From positions 1-64,000 of the forward strand of contig NZ_JAIVFN010000005.1 in the NCBI RefSeq assembly GCF_030015065.1: a DNA stretch of 64,000 nucleotides. The letters are read 5' to 3'. The notes beneath the pieces were generated by a model, which saw nothing but the letters and a program-made list of their open reading frames with translations, made no database searches and was not told the DNA's origin. The position numbers were made by a program, and so were the translations under genes. This document shows, piece after piece, positions 42,617 through 52,800 of the stretch. Each line of letters starts with the position of its first letter. The stretch's first letter is position 1. Origin of the DNA: Xanthobacter autotrophicus (GTDB taxonomy: Bacteria > Pseudomonadota > Alphaproteobacteria > Rhizobiales > Xanthobacteraceae).

Positions 42617-42905
42617 TAAGGAGGCCGGCAGTGCGTACGATGGCGGCCCAGAGGGCTTTGACGCCGCGTTCGAAGACTTTGAACAAGTGGGCCTCGAGCT
42701 TCGAAAAAGGCGTTCTCGATCGGGTTGAAATAGGGGCCGTAGGGCGGTAGGAGCACAAGACCCTCGCTCGCAGCCCCGATCATTCGGAGCACCTGTGGCG
42801 CCTTGGCAAATCGAGATTGTTGATCACCACGATATCGCCGGACGGGAGCTCGGGAACGCGGACTTGTGATGTTGCCCCGAACAAGCCGGACCGCCTCTGG
42901 TAAGG
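42617..42905 (-). pseudogene. IS630-family transposase remnant (frameshifted, truncated)
   Basis: The C-terminal third of a DDE transposase is spread over two frames: VPELPSGDIVVINNL, then LVLLPPYGPYFNPIENAF, then FSKLEAHLFKVFERGVKALW. At least two frame changes are needed to read it. The usual catalytic DNL is NNL, so the enzyme would be dead even if repaired. It ends at the MITE boundary, implying the MITE inserted into an already resident copy. No N-terminal part remains. Confidence 0.75.
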
Positions 42906-42943
42906 TGAAACTCATGCATTTGAATCATGTAACCTGAAAGTTC

Positions 42944-44338
42944 ATGCGTCAGTTTGCCGACAAGCCGCACTTCCCAGCCCGCCCCTTGCGGGTCGCGCTC
43001 TTTGTCCATGCCTTTTTCCCGGAACATATCTACGGTACGGAATCCTATACGCTTGCCCTCGCGCGGCAGTTGCGCGCCCTGGGCCATTATCCGGTCGTGG
43101 TTACTGCGGTCAGCCCTGGCGAACCGTCCCAGGCCGAAGAGGTGGAGCGCTACGCCATCGGCGACATCCCCGTCCTGCGTATCGACCGCAACCGGACACC
43201 GCCGCGCAATGCGCGCGAGGAGTACGACATGCCGGACCTCGCTCCGCTGCTGGAGCGTCTCCTCAGGGAGATCCGGCCGGACGTGGTGCATGTCTGTCAT
43301 CTGGGCAACTTCTCGGTCGTCCTGCCGCAGGTGACCGAGGCTCTTGGCATTCCCACCTTCGCCACCCTGACGGACTTCTTCAACCTGTGCCTCAACAGCC
43401 TCCTCCAGCTTCCCGACGGCGGCCTGTGCACGGGTCCCGATGCGCGCCGGCTCAACTGCATGACATGCGGCATCCTGATGCGTCGGTCCGAGCGGCCGAG
43501 CCCGTTCTGGGCAGCGCTGGCGCATCCGGTCGTGCACCACCTTGCAGCCCTTGCCGGAACCAGCCTCGCCCCGCTCCTGCCGCCACCGCTTGGAACCGAT
43601 GCGCGCTCCGTGATCCGCCGGCCGCAGGCTTTCGGGGCGGCCATGGGGCGATACCGGGCAGCCATCGCGCCGACGCACTATCTGAAGGATACGTTCGAGG
43701 CCAATGGCGTCACCCTGCCTCTGGTCCACAGCGCCTTCGGCATTGATATCGACCGCCGCCCCAAGCCGCCCGCCGGTGATGGCCCGGTACGCTTCGGCTT
43801 CATCGGTCAGATCCTGATGCACAAGGGGCCGCATTTGCTGCTCCAGGCGCTCCGGCTTCTGCCGGCAGCCGCCTTCTCCCTCGACATCTGGGGCTCCGAG
43901 CAGCTTTATCCCGACTATGCGCGGGACTTGCGGAGCGTCGCTGCGCCGATGCCGGTCACCTTCCATGCCCCCTTCGAGGAACACCGGATGGCCGAGGTCC
44001 TCTCCCGGATCGATGTTCTGGTGCTGCCGTCGACCTGGTTCGAGAACGGGCCGCTCACCTTGCTCAAGGCACTTGCGACCCACACCCCGGTGGTGGTCTC
44101 CGACGTGCCGGGCATGACCGAGTTCATCCAGGAGGGCATCGACGGCTTCGCCTTCCCGCGCGGGGATGTGGAAGCGCTCGCAGCGGTCCTGCGCCGGTTC
44201 GTGGAGGCCCCGGACCTCGCCCGCAGCGTGAGCGCAGCCACGGCCTATCCGCGCACCGAGCGCACCATGGCGCTGGAGGTGCTGGACCTCTATTCGCGCT
44301 TCGGCGGCAGCCCGGCGCCGGCGGCCGGCGCAGCATGA
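42944..44338 (+). CDS. Family 4-type glycosyltransferase
   Basis: A 464-residue GT-B glycosyltransferase. The N-terminal domain opens LRVALFVHAFFPEHIYGTES, where the Gly-rich acceptor loop follows the first strand. An insertion with a Cys cluster (CTGPDARRLNCMTCGIL, about 165-185) resembles zinc-binding inserts in some GT4 enzymes. The donor domain shows RFGFIGQILMHKGPHLLLQA and DVLVLPSTWFENGPLTLLKA (EX7E-like). The start has GAAAG just upstream. It overlaps the next glycosyltransferase by four bases (ATGA), so both act in one glycan pathway. Sugar donor unknown. Confidence 0.85.
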   Translation: MRQFADKPHFPARPLRVALFVHAFFPEHIYGTESYTLALARQLRALGHYPVVVTAVSPGEPSQAEEVERYAIGDIPVLRIDRNRTPPRNAREEYDMPDLAPLLERLLREIRPDVVHVCHLGNFSVVLPQVTEALGIPTFATLTDFFNLCLNSLLQLPDGGLCTGPDARRLNCMTCGILMRRSERPSPFWAALAHPVVHHLAALAGTSLAPLLPPPLGTDARSVIRRPQAFGAAMGRYRAAIAPTHYLKDTFEANGVTLPLVHSAFGIDIDRRPKPPAGDGPVRFGFIGQILMHKGPHLLLQALRLLPAAAFSLDIWGSEQLYPDYARDLRSVAAPMPVTFHAPFEEHRMAEVLSRIDVLVLPSTWFENGPLTLLKALATHTPVVVSDVPGMTEFIQEGIDGFAFPRGDVEALAAVLRRFVEAPDLARSVSAATAYPRTERTMALEVLDLYSRFGGSPAPAAGAA

Positions 44339-45549
44339 GGGTCGCCATCCTCAGTTCTGGCTGTCTGCCGGTGCTGGATGGCGTCACCGTCAGCGTGGAT
44401 GCGCGGGTCCAGCGGCTCGCGGCTCGCGGGCACGATGTCCTCCTGCTCGCGCCCCGGCCCGCGGACGACTTGCGGCGGCCGGCCGGTCTGCCCGACGGGG
44501 TGGTCTTCGTGGGCCTGCCGGGAACGCCATTCGGCGCAGCGGCGGGGGACATCAATCCCGGTCCCGCCGCCCATGAGGTGATCGAGCAGGCGCTCGCCGC
44601 CTTCCGTCCGGATCTCATCCACGTGGACGAGCCCGAGCGACTCGCCTGGGGCATCAGGCGCCTGCCGGGTCTTGCCTTCGCGCGGCGCCACGGCATCCCG
44701 GCCGTGGCGTTCTTTCACACCAATTTCGTCGATTATTGGGGGCAGGGGAGCCGCCTGGCGCCGCTTCTCGACCCGTTCAAGGCGGTGGGCTGGCGGCTGG
44801 TGACAGCGCTTTACAACAGGTTTGACGCCACCCTGGTGCCGAGCGCGCAGACCCATCGGCGCCTCACCGGCTTCGGGCTGAGCAACGGGGTCTGCGGCCG
44901 CTTCAACGGCTCCGATACGGCGTGTTTCTCGCCGGCCCTGCGCGCCCCGGGCTATTGGGGACGGAACTGGGGCCTGCCCGGTCTCGACGATCGGCCGGTG
45001 ATGCTCATTGCCGGCCGCCTGACGCCGGACAAGGGCTGGTTGTCCTGGGACGAGGCGCTGCCGGCGCTCGCCCGGCGTCTGGGAGATAACCTCGGCGTGC
45101 TCATCGCCGGCGATGGGACACTGCGGCCTCGCGTGGAGCGTCTGGCCGCAACGCTGCCCCAAGCGCATGTGTTGGGCGCGGTGCCCCACGCGGATCTCGG
45201 CGCGCTTCTCGCCAACAGCGACGCCTATGCCACCTTCTCCCGCTGCGAGAATGCGAGCCTCGCCATCTATGAGGCGCTGGCGGGCGGCGCGCCGGTCGTC
45301 GCGCCGCGCGCGGGCGGCATTCCGGGGCAGGTCCGCCACGGGGAGAACGGCTTGCTGTTCGAGCCCGGCGATATCGAGGACTTCGTGACCCAGATGGCCC
45401 GCCTCGTCGAGGACAAGGCGCTCGCCGCCCGCCTCCGCGCGACCCTCGCCGCCGAGCGTGAGATGCTGGACTGGGAGCCCGCCTTCGAGGCGTGGCTCGA
45501 TGCCGTCAGCCGGATCGCGGAAGGCCGAGGGCGGCGGCCTCCTGCGTGA
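44335..45549 (+). CDS. Family 4-type glycosyltransferase
   Basis: A 404-residue GT-B enzyme. The N-terminus MRVAILSSGCLPVLDGV and the FHTNFVDYWGQGSRLAP segment resemble the mannosyl/diacylglycerol glucosyltransferase branch (GT4 MgtA/PimB/SQD2-like). Donor-site segments are LIAGRLTPDKGWLSW and FSRCENASLAIYEALAGGAP, with the EX7E pair. It is translationally coupled to the preceding gene (ATGA). Its 3' end overlaps the end of the convergent alpha-oxoamine synthase gene by 44 bp. A lipid acceptor is possible given the branch likeness, but this is inference. Confidence 0.85.
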   Translation: MRVAILSSGCLPVLDGVTVSVDARVQRLAARGHDVLLLAPRPADDLRRPAGLPDGVVFVGLPGTPFGAAAGDINPGPAAHEVIEQALAAFRPDLIHVDEPERLAWGIRRLPGLAFARRHGIPAVAFFHTNFVDYWGQGSRLAPLLDPFKAVGWRLVTALYNRFDATLVPSAQTHRRLTGFGLSNGVCGRFNGSDTACFSPALRAPGYWGRNWGLPGLDDRPVMLIAGRLTPDKGWLSWDEALPALARRLGDNLGVLIAGDGTLRPRVERLAATLPQAHVLGAVPHADLGALLANSDAYATFSRCENASLAIYEALAGGAPVVAPRAGGIPGQVRHGENGLLFEPGDIEDFVTQMARLVEDKALAARLRATLAAEREMLDWEPAFEAWLDAVSRIAEGRGRRPPA

Positions 45550-46834
45550 GCGCCTCCAGGGCCTGATCGAGCTGGGCGTCGGTATGGGCGGCCGAGAGGA
45601 AGAAGCGCAGGCGGGCCGAGCGATCGGGCACCCCCGGCGGCAGCACCGGGAAGGCATTGATGCCGCGCTCCAGAAGCTTTTGGGCGAGTTGCACGGTCTT
45701 GATGGTCTCGCCCACGATGACCGGCACGATGCCAAAGCCCCAGGCGGCTCCCACATCGAAGCCGCCGGCCACCATCTGGGCCCGGAAGCGCGCACCATTG
45801 GCCCGGAGGCGTGCCACCCGCTCGGGCTCGGTGATCATCAGTTCCAGCGCGACGCGCGCGGCCTCCGCCACCGGAACCGGCATGCCGACGCTGTAGACCA
45901 TGCCCGGTGCGAACGCCTTGAGATAGTCGATGAGCGCCATCGGCCCGGCGATATAGCCGCCGCAGCTCACCAGCGACTTGGAGAGCGTGCCGAACCAGAT
46001 GTCCACGGCTCGCGGATCGACGCCCGCATGCTCGGCGATACCCCGCCCCGTGCCGCCCAGCACGCCGAGGCCGTGGGCGTCGTCGATCATGAGCCAGCAG
46101 CCGAACCGCTCCTTCAGCGCCACGAGGCTCTTGAGGTCTGGTCCGTCCCCGTCCATGGAGAATAGGCCTTCGCTCACGATCAGGACCCGGCCGAAGCGGT
46201 CGCGGTCGCGCGCCAGCATGGCCTCAAGGGCGTCAAGGTCATTGTGGGGGAAGGTGCGGCGGGTGGCGGGGCTGTACTGGGCGCCGAGCAGCACGCAATT
46301 GTGCATGAGGGCATCGGTGACGACGAGGTCATTCGGCCCCATGAGGGTCGGGATCACCGCCAGCGCGGTGGCGTGGCCGCTGACGAAGGCGAGGGCCGCC
46401 TCGGCCCCGTAGACGGCGGCGAGCCCCGCCTCAAGCGCGCCATGGGCCGGCCGCTCGCCGGCGGACAGGCGGCTCGACGAGACGCTGGTGCCCCATTGCG
46501 CGGCCGCCTCGGCAACGGCGCGGGTGATGCGCGGGTCGCCGTTGAGGCCGAGATAGTCGTAGGACGCGAAATTCACCACCTCGCGCCCGTCGATCCTGGA
46601 CACGGCACCTGCGCGCATCTCGTGAACGCGGTGGTAGGGGCTTTCGAGGCCCAGCAGATCCGCCGCGGCGAGTTGCGTTCTGAGTTCCGTGAAGCGCGGC
46701 AGGGTCTCGAACGCCGTCTGCGGCCAGTGGTCCGCCCGCTCGGGTGGCCGGGGCGCCGCCGCCGGGGTGGGCGCCCTCATCTCGGCCATGAGCCGGGCGA
46801 GCTCGTCGTCCGAGAGGCGGCCACCGCCGCTCAT
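45506..46834 (-). CDS. Alpha-oxoamine synthase (PLP-dependent acyl transfer/decarboxylation)
   Basis: A 442-residue fold-type I enzyme of the family of KBL, BioF, ALAS and serine palmitoyltransferase, which condense an acyl thioester with an amino acid and lose CO2 to give a 2-amino-3-ketone. A 45-residue N-terminal extension precedes the core. PLP-site residues: FASYDYLGLNGDPR, SVSSSRLSAGERPAH (His131), LMIDDAHGLGVLG (Asp251/252, His254) and the Schiff-base Lys286 in GTLSKSLVSCGG. Its start overlaps the PKS stop (ATGA), implying fixed stoichiometry and a joint pathway. It likely offloads the PKS chain. The amino acid used is unknown. Confidence 0.85.
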   Translation of the reverse strand: MSGGGRLSDDELARLMAEMRAPTPAAAPRPPERADHWPQTAFETLPRFTELRTQLAAADLLGLESPYHRVHEMRAGAVSRIDGREVVNFASYDYLGLNGDPRITRAVAEAAAQWGTSVSSSRLSAGERPAHGALEAGLAAVYGAEAALAFVSGHATALAVIPTLMGPNDLVVTDALMHNCVLLGAQYSPATRRTFPHNDLDALEAMLARDRDRFGRVLIVSEGLFSMDGDGPDLKSLVALKERFGCWLMIDDAHGLGVLGGTGRGIAEHAGVDPRAVDIWFGTLSKSLVSCGGYIAGPMALIDYLKAFAPGMVYSVGMPVPVAEAARVALELMITEPERVARLRANGARFRAQMVAGGFDVGAAWGFGIVPVIVGETIKTVQLAQKLLERGINAFPVLPPGVPDRSARLRFFLSAAHTDAQLDQALEALTQEAAALGLPRSG

Positions 46835-49800
46835 GCCGGCCGCCCCGTGGCGGCGCGGCGGGCGCCGATGGCCTTGAGGATGGCGCTGCCGTCTTCCGGG
46901 GCGAGGCTGACGCCGTGCTGCTCCAGCATCGCCGCATCGGTGGCGTCCGGACCGGCTTCCGGTGCCTCGGAGGCCGGCTCGGGCGTCCCGCGCAGGCTCG
47001 CCAGCGCGACGCCCGTGAGGTCCGCCAGGGTGCGGCCGCTGCCGATGGCGAGGAGCGGCAGTTCCAGCCCGAACTTCTTTTCCAACGTCAGCCGCAGCTC
47101 CAGTGCCATGAGGGAGTCCATGCCGAGCGCGGAGAGCGGTGCGGTCGGATCCACGGTCTCGGCGGGGAGACGCAGAATGCCGGCGATCTCCCGTGCCAGC
47201 AATTCGCCGAGCAGGTCGCGGGCGGCATCCTCGCTCAACCCGGCGAGGCGCGCGGGAAGGGGATCGCCGTCGCCTCCCGCCTCGTTCGCCGTGGCGGAGA
47301 AGAGGCGCGGGAAGGTCGGCGTCTTCAGCACGGCGAGCTGGCTTGCGATCGCCGTCTGGTTAACCTGGGCATAGACCGCCATGGGTCCGGCCTCCTGTCC
47401 CCGGGCCATCAGGCGACCGAGGAAGGTGAGCGCCTCGCTGGACACGATGCCGGCGACGCCGGTGGCGCGGGCGAGGCGCTGGCCGAGCGCTTCTTGCTTG
47501 GCGATCACGCCGGCATCCGAAATGGCACCCCAGGCCAGGGCAAGTCCAGCAAGCCCCCGGCTGCGGCGGTTGCGCACCACGCCTTCAAGGAAGGCGTTGG
47601 CCGCCACGTAGGCGCCCTGTCCGGGGCTGCCGATCATGGCCGAGGCCGAGGAATAGACCACGAAATGGTCCACCGGATGGGCTTCGGTAATGCGGTCGAG
47701 GGCCAGCACGCCGTCCACCTTGGGGGCGAGCACGGTGGCAAGGCTCTCGGCGGTGAGGTTCGCCACCACGCCGTCCTCCAGCACCATGGCGGTGTGGATG
47801 ATGCTGCGCAGCGGGCCATGTGTGGCCACGAGGCGCTCGACGAGAGCTGTGAGGGCATCGCCGTCGCGAGCGTCGGCGGCCTCCACGACGATGCGGGCAC
47901 CGGCCTCATTCGCCGCGGCGATGCGGGCGGCGGCCTCGCCATCGCGTGCGCCGCTGCGGGAGGCGACCGCAACGACGCCCTTCGTTTGGTCCGCGAGCCA
48001 CAGGGCGGTTTCGAGCCCGAAGCCGCCGGTGCCGCCGATCACCAGATGGACGCCCTCGCGCAATGCCAGATCGCCTCTGCTGGCCGCGGCCAGCCGGCCC
48101 CTCTGCTGCGGGCGCACGACGATCTTGCCCATGTGGCGCGCGCCCTGCATCTGGCGAAAGGCCTCTCCCACATTCTCGCCGTCTACCGCGCGATAGGGCA
48201 AGGGATGGAGCTGACCCGCGCCAAAGGCATCGCTGATGTCGGCCATCACCCGCTTTGCGCGTTCCGGATCGTGGGCCAGCAACTGGTCGAGATCCACGCC
48301 GAAATAGCTGAGGTTGCGGGCGAAGGGGCGCAGCCCTACGGCCGTGTTGGCGAGGAAGTCGCGCTTGCCCAGCTCCACGAAGCGCCCGAACGGCTTCACC
48401 AGGCGCAGGCTTGCCGCCATGGCGTCGCCGGCGAGGGAATTGAGAACCACATCCACCGCGCCATGGTCCCGCGCGATCTCCCGAGCGAAGGCGAGATCGC
48501 GCGAATTGTACACGGCCTCGACGCCGAGGGCCCGCAGCAGCGCCGCCTTGGACGGCGTGCCCGCCGTGGCGATGACACGCGCCCCACGCGCCAGCGCGAT
48601 GTTCACCGCTGCGAGGCCGACGCCGCCGGCGGCCCCGTGGATCAGCACCAGCTCTCCCGGGGCAAGGCGCGCGCAGTCCACGAGCCCGTACCAAGCGGTG
48701 GCGAACGCCACGGGAATGGCTGCGGCAGCTTCGAGGGCAAGGCCGTCCGGCGTCTTGAAGGCATACCAGGCCGGCACGGTGACGTGGGTGGCGAAGGCGT
48801 CCGGCGCAAATCCCATCACGCCGTCGCCGACCTTGAGATGGGCCACATCGGCCCCGACGCGCACCACCGTGCCCGCGCACTCGAAGCCAAGCGACGCGGA
48901 GGTGAGGCCGGGGCCGAGGATGTCGTCGTCGAGCGCGCCGAGCGCCAGCATCACGTCGCGGAAATTGAGGCCGGTTGCGGCCACCTCGACCTCGACCTCA
49001 TCGGCGGCCGGCGCCTTTCGCCCGTCCGCGATCCAGTCGAGGGAGCCGAGCGTACCTTGCTGCGGCACATGGAGGCGCACGCGGCGGGAGGTGTCCGCTG
49101 GGGCCGTCTCCTCGCGGACGCCGCGGAGCACCCGCACACCGAACATGCCTTCGGGGTAGGAGGCAATTTCCGTTTCCGGACCGGCGCTGTCCAAGATCGT
49201 GCGCAGGCGACGAGCCGCATCCGCATCGAAAGTGTCCACATCCACAAGGCGCAGGTCGAGTTCCGGATTCTCGTTAAGAATCACCCGGCCGAAGGCGCAG
49301 ATGGCCACAGCCGACGGATCGAGGATGATCCCCTCCAGCGGCCGCCCGCGAGCGGTGACGATCCACACGCGCACGGCCTTGCTGCCCGCGGCCCAGCCCA
49401 CGACGCGCTTCAGCTCCAGCAGACACGCGGACAGGGCCGCGCGTGGTGCGATATCGGGGTCAAGGACGGCGGGAAAGATCACGTCCCACGCGGCGCCGCC
49501 CGAGGGTGGTTCAGGGAGGGGAGCGTCGGGGCCGATCGGGTTGCCTTCGCCCGCGAGGATGCGGCAGAAGTCCGGTGCCGCGGCATTGCCGAGCACGATG
49601 GGACGGCGTTCGGTGACGCTTGGATCGGCAGGCGGGAGTGCGGCGCCGACGAGGATCGAGAGGCCATCCGGCAGCGGTGTGCTCTCAATGTGCGAGCAGC
49701 CCATCGCGAGAAGCAGAGCGTCCAGCTGAGGCTTGGATATGCTGTCGTGGCCCGCTGCCGTCCAGTTGCCGGAAAGCAGGTCCATTGCCTCGTCGGCAGC

Positions 49801-52800
49801 GGGATGGGCGAGCACGATCCGGGCGCCGCGACCGATCTCGGCAATGCGCTCGGCTTCCTCCGGACTGCCGTCGAACGGCCGGCGGGCTGCAAGCCCGACC
49901 ACAAGGTCCACCGGTGCGTGGCGCAGGTCCGGTTTTCCGGTGTCAAGAAAGCCGAAGCCGTCCGCACCCGGCTGCGCAGCGATGCGCTCGAAGGCCGCTG
50001 TGTTGCCCCCGGCGAAAGTAATATGTGCCGTGCCTTCCCGCACGAAGGGCAAGAGGGTGCGGACGAGGCCTGCGGTCCAGGGCTGCACCGCGATCACTTG
50101 GGGCCGGGCGGGCGCGGCAGCGGCCACCCGCTCCGCCACGGCGCGACTCAGTGCGTTCAGTCCCGCCTGGAAGACGAGTCCGTCTTCCTCGAACAGTTCT
50201 GCGATTGCTGCAGGCAGAGGGCCAAGGACGCCCGTCTCAAGTCCGCCGGGCAGCGTCGCCATCAGGTGGGCCGCGAGGCGGATCTCGCCGTTCGCTGCGG
50301 GAAAGCGCGCGACAAGGGTCCGGAAGATGGTCTGCGAGGCTGGCAACTGCGCGTCCTGGAGAGTCCAGCCACCGGCTTTGGCTTTGGCAAGGCCGAGGGC
50401 CTCCAGATAGGTCATCAGGCGGACGAATTGGTCCTGCGCACCGGACCCGATCCGCTGGGCCGCCATCAGCGCCGGCAGCGCCACATCCCGCCCGTCGGCG
50501 ATGCGGCGCACGGTTTCAAAGACGAAGGAGCGCACGAAGCCGCGCAGTAGCAGAACGGCGTCGGCGGGGGCTGGCGTGAAATCGGCGAGGGCGTGCAGGT
50601 CGGGCGCTGTCGTTGCGGCATTGTCCAGGGGCTCGAACTCCAGCCGGAATTGGCGCTCGGCGTCGTTGTGGCGTGACAACACCACCTCGCGCAGGACGAG
50701 GCCTTCCACTTCCGCTACCACCGAACCGTCGGCCGCGAGCAGGCTGATGTCGACGCGCGAGGTGAATCGGCTTTCATGGGTGCGGCGCAGGATGTTTTCC
50801 GTCACCGGCACGCCCTGTTGCCAGACCCGCAGGGCGCCGATCCGTACCGGCAGGTGGGTGCGCGTCTCACCTTCCACCTGATGCGCGTCGAGGAACAGCG
50901 AATGTAGGGCGGCGTCCAGGCTGGTCGGGTCGACCACGTGGAGATCGGCGAACAGGCCGGTGGGTGGCGCCTGCGTGGAGAGGCGCGCGACCGCCCCGTC
51001 GTCATTGCGCTCAACGCCCAGGATCTTGCGGAAGCTCGGTCCGTAGCCGAGGCCGCAGCGCTCCGCCGCCGCATAGACGGCCTCGGGCGTCGCCGGCTTC
51101 AGCGTCGCCGGATCCGGGCGGTCAAGGCGTGCGGGCCTGCCTGAGGCGAGGCCAATGCGGCCGACCGCATGGAGCAGAAATTCGCCACCGCTGAGCCGAC
51201 GCCGGGCGCGGATCTCGCAGGTCCGCGAGACTTCGTCGATGCGGGTTGACATCTCGCGCATGGTCCCATCCGCAAGCGTGAGCGGGCGCAGGATGTCGAA
51301 GTCGAGGAGTTCGAGCGGTCCCGCGCCGAAGGTGTCGCGGCCCGCAGCCAGCATCATTTCCGCGAGCGAAGCGCCGGGCACCACGGGCTCGCCTTCCACC
51401 TTGTGGTCGGCAAGATAGGGGACGATCTGCGCGTCGATGAAGGAGCGCCAGTCCGGGATGTTCTGGCCGACCCGCCGTCCCAGCAACGGATGGGTCGGCG
51501 TCGATCCGAAAAAGCTGCCGAAGAGGTCGAGGGCCTCGCTCGTCCGCGGCAGCACGAAATCCTGGCGCTGGAACGGGTAGGCCGGCAGGGCGAGGGGCGC
51601 CGCGGGCGCTTCGCCGAAGGCGCGCGTGGTGTCGAGCCGGGTTCCACGCACGAAAGCGCGGGCGAGCGTGGCGCGTACCGGGTCCGCCTCCTCGTCATCG
51701 TCACGCTCGGACAGGCTGCCAAGGCATTCCGCCGGAGATCCCGCCTCCTTCAGCGTGTCTCTCGCCGCCGAAAGGAGGATGGGGCGCGGGCCGATCTCGA
51801 TGAAGTGCGTGGCACCGCGCGCGCCCGCCGTGGCGATCGCATCGGCAAAGCGCACCGGTTCGCGGATGTTGTGCCACCAGTAGCCGGCATCAAGGGCTGT
51901 GCCGGGAAGGAGCGTGCCCGTGACTGTCGAGATGAAATCGAGGCGCGTCGCGGTGGGCGCGAGCTGTTCGAGGTCGGCGCGGATACCCGCTTCGGCATCG
52001 TCCAACAGGCTCGAATGGAAAGGATAATCGACGCCAATCCCCATGCTGGCGATGCGCTGGAGCCGCGCCGCCTTTTCGGCGTGGGCGATGGCCTCGGCGG
52101 AGCCGCTGATGGTAACCGAGCGTGGGCCGTTCACTGCGGCCAGATCGAGATCTGGTAGGCCGAGGTTGTCCAGGAAGGCGCGCGCCTGCATTTCTCCCGC
52201 GGCCAGCGCCAGCATCCGCCCGCGGCCGGCGAACGGTTCCTGCCTGAGGCTGCGATGGTGGATGAGATGAATCGCGGCTTCAAGATCAAGCGCGCCGCTC
52301 GCCGCCGCGGAGGCCACCTCGCCGACGCTGTGCCCGAGGACCATGTCCGGCGTGAGCCCCTCTTCTGCCAGTGCCGAGGTTAGTGCGACCTGGATGGCAA
52401 AGATGAGGGGCTGCGCGACCGAGGTCTTGCCGATCCGCGCGTCAAGGTCGGAGGCGCCGAGCATGTCGGTGAGCGAAGAGCCTCCGACTTCACAATAGAG
52501 CAGGTCGGCAGCTTCGAACGCCGAGCGGAAGGCGGCGCTGCGGGCCAGGGCTGTCCGGCCCATGCCCACCCACTGGGCCCCGTTGCCACCGTAGACGAAC
52601 GCGACCTTGCCCTGCTGCGGCAGGGCCTTCCCGCTGGCGACGGGGGACGCATCGCCGCTGCTCTGGGCAAAGCTGCGCAGCGCGGTTGACATGGCCTCGG
52701 CACGGCCCACCGGCAGCGCCAGGCGCAGGTCGAACAGATCGCGCTGGTGGCGGGTGGCGGCAGCAATATCTGCCGGCGTCGCGTTGCCGATCGCGTCCCC

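Noticed and set aside
46915-50550. A 1211-residue open frame on the plus strand opposite the PKS
   Set aside because: It is the mirror of GC-biased codons of the PKS. The sequence is His/Arg/Gly-rich with no domain, while the opposite strand has complete PKS motifs.
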